A stretch of DNA of 64,000 nucleotides from Flavimaribacter sp039888615 (GCA_039888615.1 JBDQQS010000023.1); one strand, 5' to 3'; positions 51,823 through 61,748 are shown, numbered from the stretch's first letter. Notes: a model not told the origin generated them from the letters alone. Translations and numbers: made by a program.

Positions 51823-52963
51823 CATGGTCACCGCGGTCATGTTCATCGCCGCCACCATCGTGGGCGCAATCGGATGGAGCGGCGAAGTGCGTCTCCTCCC
51901 GGTCGCGTGTTTCTTTCCCGCGCTCTGGGCGTTCGCCCCGACGCGGCTGGCCGCAGGCCTGGTCTCGATGGCATATTTCATGGCGGCGTCGAGAGGCTTG
52001 CCTGTCGGCGTATCGATTTTCTACGCGAGCGATATCTGGGTCGGGCTCGGACTCTGGTTCGCCGCGTCACTGCTGTTCGTTGTGGTGCATACGGTCCTTT
52101 GGTCGCCGAAGCCTGGGTGGCATCGGCCGCTGCGATATCTGGTGGCGTCGGTGCTGATGAGCGTGCCGCCTTTCGGGATCGTGGGGTGGGCCAGCCCGAT
52201 CACCGCGGCTGGCGTGCTCTTTCCCGGTTGGGGTTGGGTTGGGTTGGCGGCTACAGCCGCCGGCATTTCGGCCATGACCACACGCGCCTGGCCGCTCGCC
52301 GGTGTCGCAATGGGCGTGGCCTTTGCCCTTTCAGCAATCACCTGGACAGATCCTGAGCTACCAAATGGATGGGTCGGAATTGACACAAAGTTCGATTACC
52401 AGGTTGCCGGAAACCATGCCGACTATGCTCAGCATCTGGCCACGATCGCGCTTGTCAGGCGTGCAGCATTGGACGGCGCCACGACAATCATCCTTCCCGA
52501 AAGCGCGCTCGGAATCTGGACGCCGATCACCGAGCGCCTCTGGGTCCGGAACCTCGCCACACTTGATGTCGTCATTATCGGCGGGGCCGTCGTCGTCAAC
52601 GAGAGCGGTTATGACAATGTGATGATCGAGGTGATGGGCGAGGGAGCCCGCATACTCTACCGGGAACGAATGCCGGTTCCGGTTTCGATGTGGCGGCCTT
52701 GGGCATCTGGGGGTGCATCGGCGCAGTTCTTCGGCAATCCAACCGGCAAATTTGCCGGGACGACGATCGCACCCTTGATCTGCTATGAGCAGCTCATCGT
52801 GTGGCCGATCCTGCAGTCCATGCTGTTTGGGCCGGATGTCATCGTGGCGACAGGCAATGGCTGGTGGACCGGTGGCACTAACGTCGTCGCGATCCAGAAG
52901 GCGACCGCCAAGGCGTGGGCGTCGCTGTTCCATGTGCCTTTGGTTACCGCCTTCAATTTGTGA
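51743..52963 (+). CDS. traB: Conjugal transfer protein TraB
   Basis: A 406-residue protein from the ATG at 51743. The N-terminal third has several transmembrane segments. The C-terminal part is nitrilase-like, similar to apolipoprotein N-acyltransferases: TTIILPESALGIW (Glu), IAPLICYEQLIVWP (Cys) and VIVATGNGWWTGGTNVVAIQKATAKAWAS. It is needed for efficient transfer in Ti-type plasmids. The stop at 52963 gives a length close to the family norm, so it is not clearly truncated. traH, usually next, is absent. Confidence 0.88.
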   Translation: MTHDILGRSRPPAFSGWRNRFSPSRRSMVTAVMFIAATIVGAIGWSGEVRLLPVACFFPALWAFAPTRLAAGLVSMAYFMAASRGLPVGVSIFYASDIWVGLGLWFAASLLFVVVHTVLWSPKPGWHRPLRYLVASVLMSVPPFGIVGWASPITAAGVLFPGWGWVGLAATAAGISAMTTRAWPLAGVAMGVAFALSAITWTDPELPNGWVGIDTKFDYQVAGNHADYAQHLATIALVRRAALDGATTIILPESALGIWTPITERLWVRNLATLDVVIIGGAVVVNESGYDNVMIEVMGEGARILYRERMPVPVSMWRPWASGGASAQFFGNPTGKFAGTTIAPLICYEQLIVWPILQSMLFGPDVIVATGNGWWTGGTNVVAIQKATAKAWASLFHVPLVTAFNL

Positions 52964-53263
52964 AAGCGCGGGCATCTGGTCGCAAGTGCTGCTGAGTGAA
53001 GGGAGCTCCCAAACAATTCGGAGCGGTGTTTCCAACGACGGCTATATGCTGCTGTGCGTAGCCTTGGTGACGCCACGAAGCGTCGCAAATGGATTTCGTC
53101 ACCGAACGCCATTGGATGCCTCTTCGCTCGATGGTGTTGCGTGAATCCCCTCTGGAGGCGTCGACTTGCCTCACCAACCCGTCGAAGAAGACTGGAACGA
53201 ATACTGTGCTCAGGTGTTTGAAGAAAATGGGCCAGCCAACCGATTCTGGAGCACGACTCAATA
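52964..53263. other. Non-coding stretch after traB
   Basis: 300 bp with no supported gene. traH is expected here in the standard order but is not recognised. This marks the boundary between the transfer and metal/stress modules. Confidence 0.4.
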
Positions 53264-53383
53264 ATGATGATGGGTGAAGGCATGGGCGGCGGAATGATGA
53301 TCGGAATGGGGTTGGTGTGGATACTGATCGTAGTTGCACTGATACTCGTCATTGCCGCCCTCATTAAATATCTGCGTAAATGA
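53264..53383 (+). CDS. Tiny Met/Gly-rich membrane protein
   Basis: A 39-residue protein beginning MMMGEGMGGGMMIGMG, then one transmembrane helix (LVWILIVVALILVIAALI) and the basic end KYLRK. GGAG is 13 bases before the first ATG; any of three consecutive Met codons could be the start. Such peptides with Met-rich headers are common next to copper and metal genes, where the Met may bind Cu(I). It lies 26 bp before the SDR-SPW-VKOR gene. Confidence 0.6.
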   Translation: MMMGEGMGGGMMIGMGLVWILIVVALILVIAALIKYLRK

Positions 53384-53409
53384 CGCAGGACTGATTTTGG
53401 AGTTCAGTC

Positions 53410-55962
53410 TTGAACCAAGAGCAAAAACCGGTCGTTCTGGTCACCGGTTCGAGCGGATATCTCGGCGCGGCCATCACGGGCCGCTTGAGCGAAAATTATC
53501 TGGTCGTCGGCCTTGATCGCTACACGCCGCCCCACCCACCCCACATGGCCGAATGCGTGTGCTTCGACATCACGGACCAAGCGAGCGTAGACAAGGCGCT
53601 GCAGCGGATCCGGTACGCCTACGGAAACAGGATCGCCTCTTGCATCCATCTTGCCGCCTATTTCGACCTGACCGGCGAACAACATCCGGCTTACGAGGCA
53701 GTGACGGTCGAGGGCACGAAGCGACTTCTTCAAGGGCTGCAGAAGTTCGATCTTGAGCAGTTTGTATTCGCTTCGACTATGCTGGCGCACGCTCCAACCG
53801 AGCCTGGGCAGCCGATCTCGGAAGACGATCCCTTGGATCCGAAGCTGCCCTATCGTGCGTCGAAAATTCGGACCGAGGCGATGCTGCGGGATGAGAAGGG
53901 AGACGAGAAGCATGTCCTCCTTCGCCCGGCCGGCATTTACGACGACGAAGGGCATTCGACGTTCCTCGCGCATCAAATCGCGCGCATTTACGAGAGACGG
54001 TTCAGCGGCAAGGTCTACCCCGGCGATCTGCAGCGCGGTCAGGCATTTCTGCACTTGGATGATCTTCTCGACGCGGTGGAGCGTGTCGTTCACCGGCGCG
54101 CCGACCTGCCGGACACGTTTCCGGTTCTGCTCGGTGAGGCACAACCGATCCCGTTTGGCGAATTGCAGCGCCTGATCGGGGGGGAACTGCACGGCGAGGA
54201 CTGGATCACCTGGAACGTGCCGCCGAAGCTGGCCAAACTGGGTGCCTGGACAGAGAACAAGGTATTTGGCGAAGAAGCCTTTATCCGTGCCTGGATGGTC
54301 GACATCTCAAGCGATCACTACGAGTTGGATCTGTCCAGAGCCCGCAAGGAGCTCGGCTGGAAACCGAAACATTCCTTGCGCGAGGACATGCCACGCATCC
54401 TTGCACGCCTGAAAGACGATCCCCACGCGTGGTACTGCGAAAACGGTTTGAACGCCGCCAGGGTTTCAGGGCAGAAAGTCGCGTTAGAAGCTGCGAAGGA
54501 AGCGACAGAGGAAAATCCGTCCAAGGCCGAAGCGGACGAAGCCGAGCGCGAACACGACGCCCATATGCAGCAGATGCATTTCTCGATGCTCTGGGTGCAT
54601 TGGCTGGTCATGGCGCTTGGTCTCTGGCTGGCTACCGCGCCTTCGATATTCGGCACGTTCGACCAGACAGCCTTCAGCGCCGCGGTGCAGCGCGTTACTG
54701 AAGATCGCGGCCTCATGGAGGCGGCAACCCGAAGCTGGATGACGGCCTGGAACGACGTGTTCACCGGCCTGGCGATCATGTTCTTTGCGGCCCTGTCGCT
54801 GCGGCCCGGCAACGGCTGGGCGCAATGGGCCAATGCCGCGCTCGGCGTCTGGCTGTTGGCCGCCCCGCTGGTCTTCTGGACGCCGGATGCTGGAGTCTAT
54901 GCCAACGATACCCTTGTCGGCGCTTTGGTGATCGCACTGACGATCCTCATTCCGATGATGCCGGGGATGTCGCGGGAAGGGATGATGGACGACGGCGATA
55001 TTCCGCCCGGCTGGACCTATTGCCCCTCGACCTATGTTCAGCGCCTGCCGATCATCGCGCTCGGCGTCGTCGGCTTCATCCTGTCGCGCATCCTGTCGGC
55101 CTACCAACTTGGCCATATCGATAGTGTCTGGGAACCGTTCTTCTCGTCCCCTTCGGCGCTCAACGGGACCGAGTACATCATCACCTCGGATGTCTCCAAG
55201 GCGTGGCCAATAGCCGATGGCGGTCTGGGCGCCTTGAGCTACATGTTCGAAATTCTGATGGGCGTTATGGGCAGCCGGCTGCGTTGGCGCACCATGCCGT
55301 GGATGGTGGCACTGTTCGGCATCGTCGTGGGACCTCTCGGTGTCGTCAGCATCTATTTCATCATCATTCAGCCGATCGCCATCGGCACCTATTGCACGAT
55401 CTGTCTCTTGGCCGCTTTGGCGATGCTGATTATGATTCCCTTCTCGCTGGACGAGATCGTTGCCATGGTCCAATTCATGGTCTGGAACACGCGCCGGGGT
55501 CGGCCATTCTGGCGCGCCTTCTTCCGGGGCGATGCGTTGCCGGGCTCGTCCACCGGGGGCGAGATGAGCTTTGACGCGCGGCCGCTGGCAATTTTCCGGC
55601 AGAGTGCGCGGGGCGTAACGGTGCCGTGGACGCTTGCGCTGACTGCTGCGATCGGTGCCTTCCTAATGCTTAGTCGCGCGATCCTTGGCAACACGATGCC
55701 GCTGGCAGGCAGCGATCACCTCGTGGGTGCGCTGGTCCTGACGACCGCGGTCATCGCCTGGGCCGAAGTGGCCCGGCCGCTGAGGTTTCTCAATATCCTG
55801 TTCGGTCTTTGGCTGATTGTGGCACCGCTGCTGCTCGATGGCGGGGCGGTTGCGGGCAGCCTGATCGGTGTCATCTCCGGGATCGTCCTCGTGGCGCTCA
55901 GCCTGCCCCGCGGCCGCAGGAGCGAGGAACACTACGGAAGCTGGGACCGCATCATCGCATAG
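53410..55962 (+). CDS. SDR dehydrogenase fused to SPW repeats and a VKOR-like domain
   Basis: An 850-residue protein starting with TTG at 53410 after GGAG. Residues 7-330 are an extended SDR with VTGSSGYLGAAI (nucleotide-binding) and YRASKIRTE (Tyr-x3-Lys). A middle region (about 395-520) holds SPW-type membrane repeats (WVHWLVMALGLWLATAPSIFG). Then VKOR-like helices appear with GTYCTICLLAALAML, the CxxC pair of vitamin K epoxide reductase homologues, and a final SPW-like unit. The mix suggests a membrane redox protein with a cytosolic nucleotide-binding head. Function is unknown. Confidence 0.8.
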   Translation: MNQEQKPVVLVTGSSGYLGAAITGRLSENYLVVGLDRYTPPHPPHMAECVCFDITDQASVDKALQRIRYAYGNRIASCIHLAAYFDLTGEQHPAYEAVTVEGTKRLLQGLQKFDLEQFVFASTMLAHAPTEPGQPISEDDPLDPKLPYRASKIRTEAMLRDEKGDEKHVLLRPAGIYDDEGHSTFLAHQIARIYERRFSGKVYPGDLQRGQAFLHLDDLLDAVERVVHRRADLPDTFPVLLGEAQPIPFGELQRLIGGELHGEDWITWNVPPKLAKLGAWTENKVFGEEAFIRAWMVDISSDHYELDLSRARKELGWKPKHSLREDMPRILARLKDDPHAWYCENGLNAARVSGQKVALEAAKEATEENPSKAEADEAEREHDAHMQQMHFSMLWVHWLVMALGLWLATAPSIFGTFDQTAFSAAVQRVTEDRGLMEAATRSWMTAWNDVFTGLAIMFFAALSLRPGNGWAQWANAALGVWLLAAPLVFWTPDAGVYANDTLVGALVIALTILIPMMPGMSREGMMDDGDIPPGWTYCPSTYVQRLPIIALGVVGFILSRILSAYQLGHIDSVWEPFFSSPSALNGTEYIITSDVSKAWPIADGGLGALSYMFEILMGVMGSRLRWRTMPWMVALFGIVVGPLGVVSIYFIIIQPIAIGTYCTICLLAALAMLIMIPFSLDEIVAMVQFMVWNTRRGRPFWRAFFRGDALPGSSTGGEMSFDARPLAIFRQSARGVTVPWTLALTAAIGAFLMLSRAILGNTMPLAGSDHLVGALVLTTAVIAWAEVARPLRFLNILFGLWLIVAPLLLDGGAVAGSLIGVISGIVLVALSLPRGRRSEEHYGSWDRIIA

Positions 55963-56408
55963 TGTACCCGACAAAGCTTTGAAGCGTGACTACGCCCGAA
56001 ACGTCATTCTTCCACACTCCCAGGAGCCGGCGTACATCTTTCGCAATCTCAGTTTCTGGGCACGATGAATGAAGCGAAGTGTGTTCGCATTCGTATTCGT
56101 TTATCGGCATCGCCATGGTGGCGCACCGCGCGGACGTGGCCCTTGAGTCGGCCATTGCATGGCCGGTGATGGACGGTGCCCTGATGATCGGCCTGTCCCA
56201 TGCTCTGATGCACAACATTACATCGGGAGAGCTCTCGGATTGAAAGCTCTATCCCTGATGACGCCCGTGGCGGACGTCGCTCATTTCTGAACAGCAATTT
56301 TGATCGACATGGGGCAACGGTGCTTGACACTATGAGTGCGATACGGTTGCTGACATGGACAGGTGGAGCCGGCTCGCAGGTCGGGCGCATTCCTTCTTCA
56401 AGGTCCGA
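55963..56408. other. Intergenic stretch with a possible gene remnant
   Basis: 446 bp. The only coding-like piece is a 42-codon plus-strand frame from the ATG at 56115 to 56243 (AMVAHRADVALESAIAWPVMDGALMIGLSHALMHNITS), which looks like part of a membrane protein tail. No upstream frame supports a full gene. The genes on either side converge here. Confidence 0.35.
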
Positions 56409-57617
56409 TCAGATTTTTACCAGCATCGCCGTTGCATACATGAACACCACACCGAAGGCCAAACCCGAGACGACCGGCCAGGAAGAGAGTGCCACAACAC
56501 CGCGCCCGTCAGCCTTCATCAGATAGGCTATGACTTCGACGACCACCTGCAGGATAGCACCCGCACCGATGGCCAACGCAAGTGCAGACCACTGCGGCGC
56601 ATAGGCGAGGCTCCCGACCCAAAGCCCGAGCACTGCCGGGCCGCCGGCGAGCAGCGTTAGTGCCGGAAACACCCACAGGGCCGGCCGCGACTTGAGTATT
56701 GGGGCCGCGATGCCGATGCCCTCGGTGATGTTGTGGATGGTGAAGCCGAGCACCAGGAACGTGCCGAGCCCGGCCGCTCCCGAAGCGAAGGCGGCGCCGA
56801 TGGCCAGTCCCTCACCGAGATTGTGGAGGCCGATACCGAGCGCAATGAACGTCGCAAGTGTCAAACCGGCCGGTGTACCGCTGCGGCGGCCGACGGCCAT
56901 GAGCAGCAGGAAGCTCGCCGCGCCCGCAAGGACGACCATCACCTGGCCCTGGAAGATGGCTGCGGCTTCGCTTGCAAGCTCTAACGCCTCGCCCGCAGCG
57001 TCGATCATCAGGAAGACGAGCATGCCCACCGTCATGGCGAGAAGGAAGTTCATGCCGGCGCGCCCGACACCGCGCAGCGCCGGATAGAACATGAGCCCGA
57101 TCGCAACGGGGACGATACCGACAAAGGCGCCGAGGAACGCCTGATTGACAAGGCTTCCGGTGGTGGGCACCGGCGTCGGAACGGCGACAGGAATCTCGTG
57201 CTCGAAGGTCGCGCCCGTGCTCGTGATGATCTTTATCACATGCGCTTCACCCTGAACCCAAGGATAGGGCAGTTGGATCCAGGCGGTTTCACCCCGCGCT
57301 AGTTGTCCAGACGGCTCTTGAACAAATTCCCAGTAGGCATCGTCGACCAGCGCCTGCGCGATGATCATCGGCTCCGATCCGCCAGCGCGGACGAGGATGT
57401 CGATACCTTCCTGCGACAAGACCGTTCGCTCGAATGTCAGGTTCTCTACTGGTGGCGCACCGTTGTCGAAACTTCTCAGCGGGTCAGCCGTAACGAGCCA
57501 TGCAGTTGCAAGCGCCAGCGCCATGAGCGGCAGCAGAAGCCAGACGAGAGTCGCGCGGGATCGCGGCGCCTCGGTCGAAGTCGATGCTGCTTCGTCGAAG
57601 GGATGCGCGTCGTTCAT
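56409..57617 (-). CDS. ZIP-family metal transporter with an N-terminal periplasmic-like domain
   Basis: A 402-residue protein. After one N-terminal helix there is a beta-rich domain (residues 50-160) not found in typical ZIPs. The ZIP core follows, with GIGLHNLGEGLAIGAAF (HNxxEG) and GFTIHNITEGIGIA (HNxxEG), the metal-binding helices 4 and 5. It probably moves Zn, Mn or Fe. The start overlaps the multicopper oxidase stop, so it is the second gene of a two-gene unit. Confidence 0.85.
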   Translation of the reverse strand: MNDAHPFDEAASTSTEAPRSRATLVWLLLPLMALALATAWLVTADPLRSFDNGAPPVENLTFERTVLSQEGIDILVRAGGSEPMIIAQALVDDAYWEFVQEPSGQLARGETAWIQLPYPWVQGEAHVIKIITSTGATFEHEIPVAVPTPVPTTGSLVNQAFLGAFVGIVPVAIGLMFYPALRGVGRAGMNFLLAMTVGMLVFLMIDAAGEALELASEAAAIFQGQVMVVLAGAASFLLLMAVGRRSGTPAGLTLATFIALGIGLHNLGEGLAIGAAFASGAAGLGTFLVLGFTIHNITEGIGIAAPILKSRPALWVFPALTLLAGGPAVLGLWVGSLAYAPQWSALALAIGAGAILQVVVEVIAYLMKADGRGVVALSSWPVVSGLAFGVVFMYATAMLVKI

Positions 57618-58744
57618 GCCACAGCCTCCCGGACATCAAAAAAGCTCATCCAGCCAAGTTCGGCAAATTCCGACTGATGCGCGTGGAACATGTAGAGTCC
57701 CGGCTCATGGTCCGCAAACGAGAACTCGAGAATGCCGCGCTGGGCCTGGCACTGCATGACCGTATCGACCGTGCGAAGGCTTGGCGTCAGCGTCGTTCCG
57801 TGGTCGTAGTAGTCGAAAAAATTCGCATGAAGGTGGAGGGAATTGATCGGATCGAATTCGACGGCATTCAGGAGATAGACCCGCACCGGCTTGTCGCGCC
57901 GTATCGCAATCGGCCGTTTCATGTAGGCATGCGCGACGGTGTTGACGGCATAGACCTCATTCTCGTCGTCGAAATTGGTATCGAAGCCGTTCATTACCAT
58001 CGCGAGTTCCTGCCACTCGGCATTCTCTCGCGTGCCTAGCAGGCGAGACCGGGCGACATCAGCGTGCTCCGGGTGAAGCGTGGGGTCGGGGTCGATGACG
58101 AAGAGCCCGTAGAGCCCCTTGTGGATATGGCGTTTCAGCGGTAGCGCGTGACAGTGGTAAAGATGACAGCCAAACGGCGTCGCATCGAATTCGTAGACAA
58201 ACTCTTCGCCCGGTCCGATCACGCCGGCGCCGGGAATGCCGTCCATGCGCGCGGAATGAATGTTGTGACAATGGATCGAGTGAGGGTGCGAGCCGAAATT
58301 GCGGAAAACGATCTTCAACTTCTCGCCTTCGGTCGCTCTGAGCGCCGGCCCAGGTACCCGGCCGTTGTAGGTCCAGGCCGGAAATATGACGCCAGGGGCA
58401 ATCTCAATCTCCTTGTCGACGGCATCGATCTCGAAGGTGCGCAAGACCCGCCCGTCGGGGAGGCGGGAGACAGTGCCGACTTCCCAGTCGGTCAGCATCT
58501 TCATAGTGTCGAAGCCGTTGCGTTCCTCATCGACCTTGCCGACGGTCATCATCGCGCCGTGGCTTGAGCCATGACCGGCTGAGCCCATTCCGGCACGCAC
58601 GGTGCTGCCGGGATGTTCGGTTCGGGAGGATTGCTGAGCGGCGCCGGTGGCTGCTACGGCCGATCCCCCAGCCGCCAGAATCCCAGCGCCCAGCATGCCG
58701 CGCCTGCTCAATTTTACCCTCAACCAATCGGTGATCTCGCCCAT
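57614..58744 (-). CDS. Tat-exported multicopper oxidase
   Basis: A 376-residue protein. The twin-arginine signal SRRGMLGAGILAAGG is at 13-27. Copper sites are visible: SHPHSIHCHNIHS, HLYHCHALPLKRHIHKGLYG, NSLHLHANFF and MFHAHQSEFAELGWM. The length and pattern suggest a two-domain-type oxidase or a nitrite-reductase-like member. It may oxidise Cu(I), Mn(II) or Fe(II) in the periplasm. It is the first gene of the unit and is preceded by a TGCAAACGATTTGCA palindrome. Confidence 0.88.
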   Translation of the reverse strand: MGEITDWLRVKLSRRGMLGAGILAAGGSAVAATGAAQQSSRTEHPGSTVRAGMGSAGHGSSHGAMMTVGKVDEERNGFDTMKMLTDWEVGTVSRLPDGRVLRTFEIDAVDKEIEIAPGVIFPAWTYNGRVPGPALRATEGEKLKIVFRNFGSHPHSIHCHNIHSARMDGIPGAGVIGPGEEFVYEFDATPFGCHLYHCHALPLKRHIHKGLYGLFVIDPDPTLHPEHADVARSRLLGTRENAEWQELAMVMNGFDTNFDDENEVYAVNTVAHAYMKRPIAIRRDKPVRVYLLNAVEFDPINSLHLHANFFDYYDHGTTLTPSLRTVDTVMQCQAQRGILEFSFADHEPGLYMFHAHQSEFAELGWMSFFDVREAVA

Positions 58745-58754
58745 CTGTCATTCC

Positions 58755-58775
58755 TGCAAATGCAAACGATTTGCA
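58755..58775 (-). promoter_or_regulatory. Palindromic operator candidate upstream of the multicopper oxidase gene
   Basis: TGCAAA/TTTGCA with spacer CGA (58761-58775) preceded by one more TGCAAA (58755-58760), about 11-31 bp before the ATG at 58744. The dyad resembles Fur-superfamily (Fur/Mur) boxes of alphaproteobacteria, which use TGCAA-type arms. Regulation by iron or manganese is a hypothesis. Confidence 0.45.
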
Positions 58776-59319
58776 ATTTAGCATCGCAGCTGTCCCGGTG
58801 CAAGGCGCGGGTCACGGCCCGGAAGAGACCCTGGTTGAATCGGGAGATCGAGATGTTATTTCGGACGGACTTGGCCTCAGAGCGAAAACGAGAACAGGAG
58901 ATGCGAGCGCATGCAATGTCCCGTTGACAATGAAATACTCGTCATGCCCTAACGCAGCGGTGTTGAGATCGATTTTGCCCGAAGTGCCGCGGCGTATGGC
59001 TTGACGGTGGCGAGTTGGACAACATCATGGAGTGATCGGCGACACAGTCGGCTTCTTTACCAAGCCGGGGGCGCCCCGCTGCAGGGGCACGGCGGCAAGC
59101 CGCATCGCAAAAGGAATCGTTCCTGAGCGAGTTGTTCGACTTTTGACGATCATGCCGACGCGGTTCTCGCTGCCGCGAGCAGCCAGTCGATCCGCAGGTG
59201 CGCCGGTAACGACACACAGCCGGACAAAGGGTTGGATCAGCAGAATAAGGAGCACCCAGATTGGACGCGACCGCCCGGCTAGTGCCTACCGACAACAGAA
59301 TGGCTCAGTCTCTGCGAGC
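58776..59319. other. Non-coding stretch upstream of the multicopper oxidase gene
   Basis: 544 bp between the multicopper oxidase and STAS genes. No supported gene. A short minus-strand open frame (59025-59255) has a hydrophobic start (LLILLIQPFVRLCVV) and might be a membrane-protein remnant, but no family is recognised. Confidence 0.3.
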
Positions 59320-59667
59320 CTACTCGGCAGCCGCTTCCTTCTCGCCGGGCCCGAACCAGCGCATCTCAGAACACGTAAGAAGTCCCGCCAGCGACGTTCC
59401 CCATTCCATCCATTTGCTGTCGCCGACGACGGCGATACGGCGAAAGTCGTTGCGGTGGGTCGTGTCCATCTTCATGTCCTCGCGAAGCGCGGCGAGCCCC
59501 TCGTAACCTTCGAATCCTGTGAGATCGACGACAAGGCCGGGCTTGGCTTCCGCCTGCAGCCGCTCATGCAGCAGCGCGTGCATCCGTTTCAGGTCGTCTT
59601 CGGTCAGCTTGCCTTCGCAGGCAATCCCCACGACGTCATCCTGCGCTGTCAGCGTTTCGGTGAACAT
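59320..59667 (-). CDS. SpoIIAA-like STAS-domain protein
   Basis: A 115-residue protein from the ATG at 59667, MFTETLTAQDDVVGIACEGKLTEDDLKRMHALLHERLQAEAKPGLVVDLTGFEGYEGLAALREDMKMD, followed by RRIAVVGDSKWMEWG. This is the STAS/SpoIIAA-like family that binds nonpolar ligands. The start lies inside the 3' end of the CDF exporter gene (32 bp overlap), so it is coupled to it. Role unknown. Confidence 0.8.
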   Translation of the reverse strand: MFTETLTAQDDVVGIACEGKLTEDDLKRMHALLHERLQAEAKPGLVVDLTGFEGYEGLAALREDMKMDTTHRNDFRRIAVVGDSKWMEWGTSLAGLLTCSEMRWFGPGEKEAAAE

Positions 59668-60604
59668 GGTCGTTCTCCTTTCCCACCGCCCCGTCATGTC
59701 CGTAGAGATCGGCGTCACTGTGTGCGGAATCGACGTGCTCGAACTCCAAGCTGGAATGGGTGATGCCGAAGCCGTTCTTCAAGCGCTCCTTGATGTCGGC
59801 CTTGACAGATTCAATGCGCTTCCAGCCATTCGCTGCCAGGACCACGTGGCAGTCAAGCGCCGCCTCGTGCTCCTGCATCTGCCAGAGATGCACGTGATGA
59901 ACGTCTCGGACCCCGGCGACGTTTCGCATCGATTCGATCACGGCGTCGCTGTCGATATCCGGCGGGCTCCCCAGCATCAGCGTCCGGATTGGGCCACCGA
60001 TCTCGCTGAAGGCGAGATACAAGATGTAGAGCGCGATACCAATTGTGATCGCCGGGTCGACCCAGCGCATGTCGTAAAGGATTATGAGGGTGCCGCCGAC
60101 AACTACGGCAACCGATGCTAGCGCGTCCGACAGGTTGTGCAGGAAGAGCGCGCGTATGTTTATACTGCCTTTCTGCATCGACCAGGTGAGCAGGGCCGTC
60201 AGCGTGTCCACCGCGAGCGCAACGCTGCCGAGAATCACAACAGTCCAGCCCTGGACCTCGGGCGGATCGATCATCCGCATGCCGCCTTCATAGATCAGGT
60301 AGACGCCGACGAGGATCAGCGTGGTATAGTTGATCAGCGCGGCAACTATCTCGATCCGGCCATAACCGAAGGTCATGCGTTTGTCGGTCGGGCGGCGCGC
60401 AATCTTGCGTGCCACAAAGGCGATGACCAGCGAGGCCATGTCGGAGAAGTTGTGCAGCGCATCGGCGATCAGCGCGAGGCTGCCAGCCAGGATGCCGCCG
60501 ACGATCTGCGCGACGGTCAGAAGGCCATTCGCCCAAATGGCCACGGAGACCCGCCGGTCCCCCGATTTCGGATCTATGTGGGCGTGGCCGTGATCATGAG
60601 GCAT
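59636..60604 (-). CDS. CDF-family cation efflux protein
   Basis: A 322-residue protein with six transmembrane segments and the metal-binding motifs ALIADALHNFSDMASLVIAF (His/Asp of TM2) and LFLHNLSDALASVAVVVGG (TM5), then a cytoplasmic domain VHHVHLWQMQEHEAALDCHVVL. The N-terminus is His-rich (MPHDHGHAHID). It should export Zn, Cd or Co in exchange for protons. It is 15 bp downstream of the broken ZIP gene and overlaps the STAS gene. Confidence 0.88.
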   Translation of the reverse strand: MPHDHGHAHIDPKSGDRRVSVAIWANGLLTVAQIVGGILAGSLALIADALHNFSDMASLVIAFVARKIARRPTDKRMTFGYGRIEIVAALINYTTLILVGVYLIYEGGMRMIDPPEVQGWTVVILGSVALAVDTLTALLTWSMQKGSINIRALFLHNLSDALASVAVVVGGTLIILYDMRWVDPAITIGIALYILYLAFSEIGGPIRTLMLGSPPDIDSDAVIESMRNVAGVRDVHHVHLWQMQEHEAALDCHVVLAANGWKRIESVKADIKERLKNGFGITHSSLEFEHVDSAHSDADLYGHDGAVGKENDHVHRNADSAG

Positions 60605-60619
60605 AGATCATGTGATCCT

Positions 60620-61404
60620 TCAACGTGGAAATTCCTGCGGTGCCTCCCCTGGCAAGCCGTCTTTGCCGAGGAGGAAGCCGAGTCCGGCGGATACGAGCGC
60701 GAAAAGCGCAAAGCCGCAGACGAAGGCGAGCGTAGAGCTTCGCGTATCTCCCGCGGCCTCGTGCGCTTCGTCCAGCATATCCTCCACAGCGGCGACCGTC
60801 AGCAGGCCGGCGACGAAGCTCAGGGCGACGTACTTGGCGGCGTCGGGCGCGTTCCGCAGAAGGAACCAGGCAATCAGGGCTGCCCCCAGGCAATAGAGGG
60901 AAAGGAGAGCGAGACGAAAATTCTCCTGCCCCGGGACACCTTCTTCTCCCTCAAATTCGCCACCACCGAATAGCCCTCGGGAAAATCCGCCAGCACCTGC
61001 CCGGCAGCTAGGACGATGGCGAGCGACGTCGCGACCGCCGAGCCCGATCCAATCATCAACCCGTCCCCCGAAAGGTCGACTGCGACGGCGACATAGATCA
61101 TCCACATTGGGCTGCCGCCGCGGCCGTCTCCCGACGTCACCCGTTCGATTAATAATGTCTCGGCTCCAACATAGGCCGCGCCTCCTGCGGCGAAGGAGAC
61201 TGCGATCCACCAGCCGGCAAGATTGTCGAGCGCCTCGGGCATCAGTTCGATGGCGACGACGCCGATGACGATGCCAGAGGCCGCGTGTAGCGCGAGGTTG
61301 AGAAGACGCGGCGTCGTGCGGGCGAACTCTGCCACCATTCCCCCGGCTAAGTTGCCCAGTCCCGGAAGCAGAGCGAGACCTATAACCGGCCACAGATTGT
61401 TCAC
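60620..61404 (-). pseudogene. ZIP-family transporter gene broken by a frameshift
   Basis: The N-terminal part (ATG at 61404; NNLWPVIGLALLPGLGNLAGGMVAEFARTTPRLLNLALHAASGIVIGVVAIELMP...VLADFPEGYSVVANLREKK) runs to a frame change near 60915-60950 (around CCTGCCCCGGGACAC). The C-terminal part continues in the other frame (GQENFRLALLSLYCLGAALIAWFLLRNAPDAAKYVALSFVAGLLTVAAVEDMLDEAHE...) to 60620. Both halves match one ZIP protein of about 260 residues. One base is missing or extra. It could be a real pseudogene or a sequence error. Confidence 0.8.
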
Positions 61405-61748
61405 TCCCGCTCCTTTGACATGACATTTCCATATTTGTTGCAGGCATCACGTGAAACCGCCGCCGCCAAAGCTTGCCTAGTAAATCCAACGCCGAGCACA
61501 ACACTCTTGTTCCCCAAGCCAAATTTTCTGTGCCGGTCGCGGAATAGCGCGAGGCGAATTGCCTTTGCGATGCGGTGAATGGATGCACATGGACCCCTTG
61601 CGACCGCCGATCAGCAGGAGATGAGGGCCAATCCATCCGCTGCGGGGGCGAGGCAGATTGCACTCCGAACTGTGGCCCATCTGCAATGGTCAGCCGCCCT
61701 TTGCGTTGTTAAGGTATTGGTAACGAATCGGGCGAAGGGGTGGAAACG
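61405..61748. other. Divergent intergenic stretch
   Basis: 344 bp between the ZIP remnant and the LapG-like gene. No gene supported. The final GGCGAAGGGGTGGAAACG holds the ribosome binding site for the gene at 61749. No promoter can be named with confidence. Confidence 0.35.
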
